Shown piece by piece: positions 59,841 through 64,000 of a DNA stretch of 64,000 nucleotides. The DNA lies in NCBI RefSeq assembly GCF_014705655.1, contig NZ_JACXIY010000001.1, positions 124,001 to 188,000 on the forward strand, written 5' to 3'. The notes below the pieces were generated by a model that ran no database searches, was not told the origin of the DNA, and saw only the letters and a list, made by a program, of their open reading frames with translations. Both the position numbers and the translations under genes were made by a program. This DNA comes from Paenibacillus arenilitoris. GTDB lineage: Bacteria; Bacillota; Bacilli; Paenibacillales; Paenibacillaceae. Each line of letters opens with the position of its first letter. Positions within the stretch are counted from its first letter, which is position 1.

Positions 59841-60748
59841 AATCCTATTTGAAGCTCGGATTGAAAGGGCGGACGTACGCGCAGCAGAAAGCATTCTGGG
59901 GATTTCTCTATGTATTGCCTTGGCTGCTCGGGTTCATCTTCTTCTTCATCGTTCCGCTGCTGACGTCCTTGAGGTACAGCTTCAGTACGATAGAAGCCAA
60001 ATCGAGCGGCATCTTGATTACGTTCTCAGGCTGGAAAAATTACGTCGAGGCGCTGACCGTCAATACGAGCTTTAACCGCACGTTGACGGAAGCCATCGTC
60101 AATATGGTGGTCAATGTGCCGCTCATCGTCATCTTCAGCTTGTTCCTGGCGGTCTTGCTCAACCAGAAATTCGTTGGACGATCGGTTGCCCGGTCGATCT
60201 TCTTCCTGCCGGTCATCCTCGCTTCGGGCATCATTATGAGCCTGGAGAGCACAAGCTTGGTCCAGGCGATCAATGAGCAGAGCGAAAGCTCGGGCATTCT
60301 GAGAGGCTTCGGAAGCTTCGAGCTTGCCAGAATGATGCTGCAGGCCGGCGTCAGCGAGACGATCGTCAATTATTTGACGGGAGCCGTCGATCGAATCTAT
60401 CAGATCGTCAGCCAATCCGGGGTTCAGATTCTGATCTTCCTGGCGGGCATCCAGACGATATCGCCGCAGCTGTACGAAGCATCCAAGATCGAAGGCGCGA
60501 CCGGATACGAAGCGTTCTGGAAAATTACGTTTCCGATGGTCAGTCCGCTAATTCTGGTCAATATGATCTATACGATTATCGATTCCTTCTCGCACAACGC
60601 GCTGACGGATCTGATTCGCAATACGGGCTTCGTCAATTTCAACTTCGGGCTTAGCTCGGCGATGGCCTGGATTTATTTCCTTGCGATCACCGTCATCCTG
60701 CTCATAAGCACGTATCTCGTATCCAGGAAAGTCTTTTATCACGAATAG
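59837..60748 (+). CDS. Sugar ABC transporter permease (second pair, MalF type)
   Basis: The 303-residue protein starts inside the last codons of the DUF5696 gene (ATGA-type overlap). It has six membrane segments and the EAA-like loop LYEASKIEGATGYEAFWK (about residues 215-232), where Glu-Gly replaces Asp-Gly. It is the first subunit of a second channel within the same operon. Confidence 0.9.
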   Translation: MKSYLKLGLKGRTYAQQKAFWGFLYVLPWLLGFIFFFIVPLLTSLRYSFSTIEAKSSGILITFSGWKNYVEALTVNTSFNRTLTEAIVNMVVNVPLIVIFSLFLAVLLNQKFVGRSVARSIFFLPVILASGIIMSLESTSLVQAINEQSESSGILRGFGSFELARMMLQAGVSETIVNYLTGAVDRIYQIVSQSGVQILIFLAGIQTISPQLYEASKIEGATGYEAFWKITFPMVSPLILVNMIYTIIDSFSHNALTDLIRNTGFVNFNFGLSSAMAWIYFLAITVILLISTYLVSRKVFYHE

Positions 60749-60764
60749 GAGGAAGGTGCAAGCG

Positions 60765-61712
60765 ATGATCCTCACCCGATTGTTATCGATTGAAAGCTGG
60801 AAGCGTTGGTTATGGACAATCGTGCGGCTGACGCTTATTGCCGGTTTGGCGTTCGTCATCCTGTACCCGATTCTTCAGAAAATATCGACGGCCGTCAAGC
60901 ATCAGACGGACCTGTATTCGCCGATCGTCGTCTGGATTCCCGAAACTCTGACGCTTGAGAACTTCCGGAACGCCATCGAAATCATGGACTATTGGGAAAC
61001 GTTGTTCAACACGTTTGCGCTATCGGCGACGACGACGATTCTGACCGCCATCTCCTGCGCGCTTGCGGGCTACGGCTTTGCCCGGCTTAAGTTCAAGGGA
61101 AGCAACCTGCTGTTCGCCGGCGTGATTCTGACCATATTGGTGCCGCCGACAACGATACTGATTCCGATTTATTTGAACTTGAAGGATTTTACGTTGATGG
61201 GCATTATTCCATTGCTTACGGGCAAGCCCGTCAACCTGCTGAACTCGTATTGGCCGTTTATTCTGACGTCCTTGACGGCGAACTCGCTGAAGGCCGGACT
61301 CTATATTTTTATATTCCGGCAGTTCTTCAGAGGCATTCCGAAGGAGGTGGAGGAAGCGGCGTACATCGACGGCGCAGGCGTTAGCGCAACGTTCACGCGC
61401 ATCATGCTGCCGAACGCCATTCCGGCGATCATTACGACGACGCTGTTCTCGTTCGTCTGGCAGTGGAACGACAGCTTCTTCACGACGACGTACCTCACCT
61501 CGAGCAAGGTGATGTCGACCCAATTGTCGTCGCTGCCGTACAACCTCGCGATCGAGCTGTCGGGCGGAGACGCCTCCAAAGCCGATCCGTTCTACCTGAG
61601 CATGGTGCAGGATACGGGCATCCTGCTCGCCATATTGCCGCTCATCATTATTTATTTGTTCGTTCAGCGTTATTTCGTCGAAAGTATCGAACGGACGGGC
61701 ATTGTCGGATAG
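60765..61712 (+). CDS. Carbohydrate ABC transporter permease (second pair, MalG type)
   Basis: ATG 60765 (GTG 60756 is an in-frame alternative very close to AGGAGG). The 315-residue protein has six membrane segments and the EAA loop VEEAAYIDGAGVSATF (about residues 197-212), with the C-terminus FVESIERTGIVG. Partner of the preceding permease. No third binding protein is encoded, so the two permease pairs may share the binding proteins at 48896 and 50366 or the DUF5696 lipoprotein may serve as receptor. Confidence 0.88.
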   Translation: MILTRLLSIESWKRWLWTIVRLTLIAGLAFVILYPILQKISTAVKHQTDLYSPIVVWIPETLTLENFRNAIEIMDYWETLFNTFALSATTTILTAISCALAGYGFARLKFKGSNLLFAGVILTILVPPTTILIPIYLNLKDFTLMGIIPLLTGKPVNLLNSYWPFILTSLTANSLKAGLYIFIFRQFFRGIPKEVEEAAYIDGAGVSATFTRIMLPNAIPAIITTTLFSFVWQWNDSFFTTTYLTSSKVMSTQLSSLPYNLAIELSGGDASKADPFYLSMVQDTGILLAILPLIIIYLFVQRYFVESIERTGIVG

Positions 61713-61726
61713 AAAAAAATGGAATC

Positions 61727-61786
61727 GAACGGAAGGAAAGCGCCTTGCGAGAGCCGAACATATCGGCAAGGCGCTTCCTTCCGTTC
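61727..61786 (+). other. Long intercistronic hairpin upstream of the second xylanase
   Basis: The left arm 61727-61748 and right arm 61766-61786 pair over 21 bp with a single bulged A, around a 17-base loop. There is no T tract after it. It lies between the permease stop and the xylanase ribosome site and may shield or process the mRNA; it argues against ATG 61719 as xylanase start. Confidence 0.75.
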
Positions 61787-61805
61787 TACGAAAAGGGGTA
61801 GCCGA

Positions 61806-63170
61806 TTGACCGGATCGAGAAAAGAATCAGCCAAAGCCTTGTACGCCGTTCTGGCGGCGGCATTCATTGTAGCGGCGCTGTTGTGGGCGAATCGCTTTGA
61901 GGCGGGAGGCGCGGGAGAGACTCTCGCTGGCTCGCAGGCGGATGACCGGAGCGCGACTGATCCGGTGTCCGGCGAGGAGTCGGAGCATAATCCGAACGCG
62001 GAGGAGCAGCCCGAGCTCAGCGCGGCTCCTTCCGCGGCTCCTACAGCGGAACCTGCAAAGGAGCCCGAGCCGGTTCCGTCGCCCTCGGAGCCGTCGGTGC
62101 AAGCGGATATTCCATCGCTTGCGGAGACGTTCGCCGATGACTTCCCGATCGGGGCGGCCATCGAGCCTTTCCAGACCGAAGGGCCGAAGGCCGAGCTGCT
62201 GAAGAAGCACGTCAATTGGCTCGTTGCCGAAAACGTGATGAAGCCGGATGCCATTCAGCCTTCGGAGGGGACGTTCAAATGGACGAATGCGGACCGGATC
62301 GTCGCATTCGCGAAGGAGAACGGCATGGCGCTGCGCTTCCATACGCTGGTGTGGCATAGCCAGGTCGGCGCCTGGTTTTTCAAGGATGCCGAAGGCAGGC
62401 CGATGGCGGACGAGACCGATCCGGCGAAGCGCGAAGCGAACAAGAAGCTGCTGCTGGAGAGGCTCGATGCGCATGTGCGAACGATCGTCGATCGGTATAA
62501 GGACGACATTGCATCCTGGGATGTCGTGAACGAGGTTATCGAGCCGGCCGATCCGGACGGCATGCGGGCCAGCGACTGGTACAACATCGCGGGCACCGAT
62601 TTTATCGCAACGGCGTTTCGCGCGGCGCGAGAGGCGGGCGGACCGGATATCAAGCTGTATATCAACGATTACGGCACGGACAATCCGAGAAAGCGGGATC
62701 TGCTGTATGAGCTGGTCAAGAGACTGCTGGATGAGGGCGTTCCGATCGACGGCGTCGGCCATCAGACCCATATCGATGTGCATGGTCCGTCCGTTGACGC
62801 CATTATCGCGTCGATGCGGAAATTCGCGGAACTTGGCCTCGATAATATCGTCACCGAGCTGGATATGAGCGTCTACGCCTGGAACGACCGCAGAGACTTC
62901 GGCGCGGATATTCCGGAGGACGTGATCGAGCTGCAGGCCAAGCGGTACGGGGAGCTGTTCCGTGCCTTCCGGGACAATAAGGCCATCTTGAGCGGCGTTG
63001 TGTTCTGGGGCATCGCGGACGATCATACCTGGCTGAACGGCTTCCCGGTGAAGCGCACGAACGCCCCGCTGCTGTTCGACAGGAACGATCAAGCGAAGCC
63101 GGCTTTCTGGTCCGTTATTGGCATTTCTTCGCATAGCCGGAAGCAGCTCGGAGAAAAAGAGCAACGATGA
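61806..63170 (+). CDS. GH10 endo-beta-1,4-xylanase, membrane-anchored
   Basis: TTG 61806 is eight bases after AAAAGGGG; the frame extends to ATG 61719 but that part forms a hairpin. From TTG the 454-residue protein has a basic start, one membrane helix (ALYAVLAAAFIVAALLWA, about 10-27), a Pro/Glu/Ala-rich linker (about 45-100) and a GH10 barrel with acid/base Glu243 in WDVVNEVIEP and nucleophile Glu351 in VTELDMSVY. It lacks the binding and SLH domains of the xylanase at 38086 and would act on shorter xylan pieces close to the membrane, next to the importers. Confidence 0.93.
   Translation: MTGSRKESAKALYAVLAAAFIVAALLWANRFEAGGAGETLAGSQADDRSATDPVSGEESEHNPNAEEQPELSAAPSAAPTAEPAKEPEPVPSPSEPSVQADIPSLAETFADDFPIGAAIEPFQTEGPKAELLKKHVNWLVAENVMKPDAIQPSEGTFKWTNADRIVAFAKENGMALRFHTLVWHSQVGAWFFKDAEGRPMADETDPAKREANKKLLLERLDAHVRTIVDRYKDDIASWDVVNEVIEPADPDGMRASDWYNIAGTDFIATAFRAAREAGGPDIKLYINDYGTDNPRKRDLLYELVKRLLDEGVPIDGVGHQTHIDVHGPSVDAIIASMRKFAELGLDNIVTELDMSVYAWNDRRDFGADIPEDVIELQAKRYGELFRAFRDNKAILSGVVFWGIADDHTWLNGFPVKRTNAPLLFDRNDQAKPAFWSVIGISSHSRKQLGEKEQR

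Positions 63171-64000
<830 letters not shown>

Noticed and set aside
61719-61805. ATG 61719 as start of the second xylanase
   Set aside because: This segment forms a long hairpin and there is no ribosome site; TTG 61806 has AAAAGGGG and a normal membrane anchor right after it.

Overview
The window looks like a stretch of a Paenibacillaceae chromosome (Paenibacillus or Cohnella type). This is inferred from content: many carbohydrate ABC transporters of the LplABC/YtcP kind without their own ATPase, YesMN-type two-component pairs, an S-layer-anchored multidomain xylanase, AGGAGG-type ribosome sites, many TTG/GTG starts and GC-rich coding sequence. Nearly all genes are on the + strand; only a FadR-type regulator (27.3-28.0 kb) and an AraC-type regulator (47.9-48.6 kb) are on the - strand. 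I see no rRNA, tRNA, CRISPR array, phage gene or transposase.

Layout. (1) 0-2.9 kb: the 3' end of a family 8 polysaccharide lyase and a sugar permease pair. (2) 3.0-8.8 kb: a LacI-controlled operon (regulator, lipoprotein binding protein, two permeases, PHP metallohydrolase) with two near-identical palindromic operators at the promoter. (3) 9.0-19.4 kb: a MurNAc/cell-wall sugar recycling operon with RpiR-type regulator, MurQ etherase, ABC importer, AnmK, double GNAT, PIG-L deacetylase, NamZ exo-muramidase and a BadF-type kinase. An ABC importer replaces the PTS usual in Bacillus, and NamZ has no signal peptide. (4) 19.8-27.2 kb: a lower-GC cassette between strong terminators that encodes two tandem circular-bacteriocin precursors with the typical accessory set (large membrane protein, ATPase, DUF95/SpoIIM protein, YIP1 protein, HlyD-MacB-ATPase exporter). 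(5) 27.3-30.9 kb: FadR-type regulator divergent from glcD-glcF (D-lactate/glycolate oxidase); this could consume the D-lactate released by MurQ. (6) 31.1-36.2 kb: binding lipoprotein, YesM-like kinase and YesN-like regulator, possibly a three-component sugar sensor. (7) 36.4-41.9 kb: GH43 enzyme and a large SLH-anchored GH10 xylanase. (8) 42.1-47.7 kb: a MacB-like export system with two ATPases, one carrying a C-terminal AbrB-like extension. (9) 47.9-64 kb: an AraC-type regulator with a degenerate receiver domain, then a long operon with a normal binding protein, a giant membrane-anchored binding protein with carbohydrate-binding-like domains, two permease pairs, an NHL/TPR protein, a YIP1 protein, a DUF5696 lipoprotein, a second GH10 xylanase and a GH43 beta-xylosidase cut by the window end.

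Regions 6-9 together read as a xylan/arabinoxylan locus: surface xylanase makes oligosaccharides, binding proteins and permeases import them, and GH43/GH10 enzymes finish hydrolysis. The promoters of the first GH43 gene and of the 48.9 kb operon share a spaced motif (GACGGGTA, 17 bases, CAGGTTGTTG, then TACACTTT), suggesting common control. The most novel candidates are the two-precursor circular bacteriocin cassette, the uncharacterised operon at 48.9-61.7 kb with its giant binding protein, and the ATPase-AbrB fusion. All calls rest on reading the sequence by eye; no database search was possible.
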